Source: Rhodoplanes serenus (GTDB lineage Bacteria; Pseudomonadota; Alphaproteobacteria; Rhizobiales; Xanthobacteraceae). Taken from it: 54,756 nucleotides of DNA. A program made the translations under genes and the position numbers. Location: the NCBI GenBank assembly GCA_945893145.1, contig CAMDDZ010000035.1, forward strand, positions 1 through 54,756, read 5' to 3'. Below, piece after piece: positions 54,510 to 54,756 of the stretch; the stretch's first letter is position 1; each line of letters opens with the position of its first letter. The notes beneath the pieces were generated by a model that was given only the letters and a program-made list of their open reading frames with translations, had not been told where the DNA came from and did no database searches.

Positions 54510-54558
54510 GGGCATGATCCGGAAAAGTGGAGTCCGGTTTTCCGAAAAGATCATGCCC
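54510..54558. repeat. Dispersed palindromic repeat after anmK
   Basis: GGGCATGATC (54510-54519) and GATCATGCCC (54549-54558) form a perfect 10-base inverted repeat. Within it, CGGAAAA (54520-54526) pairs with TTTTCCG (54538-54544). Its reverse complement reads like the element at 13464-13496 (AAACCGG...CACTTTTCCGGATCATGCC), so it is a member of the same family in the other orientation. Confidence 0.8.
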
Positions 54559-54623
54559 AACTCAAGAAGAGCGGGCCACGATTTATCTAAATTTCCGCGA
54601 ATTCAGCCTAGAGTCTGATCCAT

Positions 54624-54756
54624 CTATTTTGAAGCGTATCCGGCGTTTCTGAAGTAGTTGGAGCACTCCTGAGGCGAGAAGGTGCGGAGCAAGGCACCGA
54701 TGCGTTTCCATGTGGCTTCGACGGTTCGTTCTGCGGCCTTGCGGAGCAAGGTCTTG
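54624..54756 (-). mobile_element. 3' end of an IS630-family transposase gene (cut by window edge)
   Basis: The last 43 codons read KTLLRKAAERTVEATWKRI, then GALLRTFSPQECSNYFRNAGYASK and a stop at 54624-54626. The Ala/Arg helix and the ECSNYFRNAGY end are the known C-terminus of IS630-type DDE transposases. The rest lies beyond the window. One end of the element should be within the bases just left of 54624; I cannot place the terminal repeat with certainty. Confidence 0.85.

Overview
The window is GC-rich DNA from an alphaproteobacterium, most likely a Hyphomicrobiales (Rhizobiales) member close to Bradyrhizobiaceae or Xanthobacteraceae. This rests on protein families (class II ribonucleotide reductase NrdJ, NDUFA12, a DUF2155 protein, RNase E with an interrupted S1 domain, tripartite tricarboxylate (Bug) receptors), on the rne-amiC-mrcA...prfB arrangement, and on three kinds of short palindromic intergenic repeats typical of these genomes. 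The assignment is an inference; no 16S gene is present. I found no tRNA, rRNA or CRISPR array.

Region by region. 1-3.3 kb: an orphan ModA-like binding protein, clpS, two tiny membrane-protein ORFs, a DoxX protein and a ParDE-type toxin-antitoxin pair, closed by a bidirectional terminator. 3.3-9.4 kb: nrdJ with a 681-base upstream region, an MscS channel and the complex I accessory subunit NDUFA12. 9.5-13.9 kb: a DUF2155 protein, aat, a polytopic glycosyltransferase-like protein, a single-domain response regulator and a small secreted protein. 13.9-16.4 kb: aroQ-accB-accC on the minus strand, with a mosaic palindromic repeat between accB and accC. 16.5-23.8 kb: an exported ARPP-1-type protein, two Bug receptors, an M48 protease-DsbA pair, a class I aminotransferase and a conserved unknown. 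23.8-29.8 kb: a GST, an intracellular PHB depolymerase behind a TGC-rich dyad, and a minus-strand cluster of a class II aldolase/dehydrogenase fusion, a CmcJ/NvfI-like oxidoreductase and an LsrF-like class I aldolase.

29.9-45.9 kb carries the rne/amiC/mrcA/prfB block of RNA processing, cell wall and translation genes. About 6.6 kb lies between mrcA and prfB: a CzcI-like protein, an RND adaptor, a heavy-metal RND pump, a small periplasmic protein, a truncated cation diffusion facilitator, a hairpin-rich non-coding stretch and a lipocalin-like protein. It reads as an acquired and partly decayed metal-efflux module. prfB uses the classic +1 programmed frameshift. 46-54.8 kb: an M23 peptidase, a Bcp peroxiredoxin, a 1209-residue AsmA/DUF3971 protein, tyrS, anmK, a repeat and the 3' end of an IS630-type transposase cut by the window edge.

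Most of the window is ordinary chromosomal housekeeping. The parts most worth a second look are the aldolase-CmcJ-LsrF cluster, the metal island with its broken CDF gene and perfect 13-base inverted repeat, the repeat family with an inserted hairpin, and the small membrane-protein genes. I did not find a clearly new defence or mobile system.
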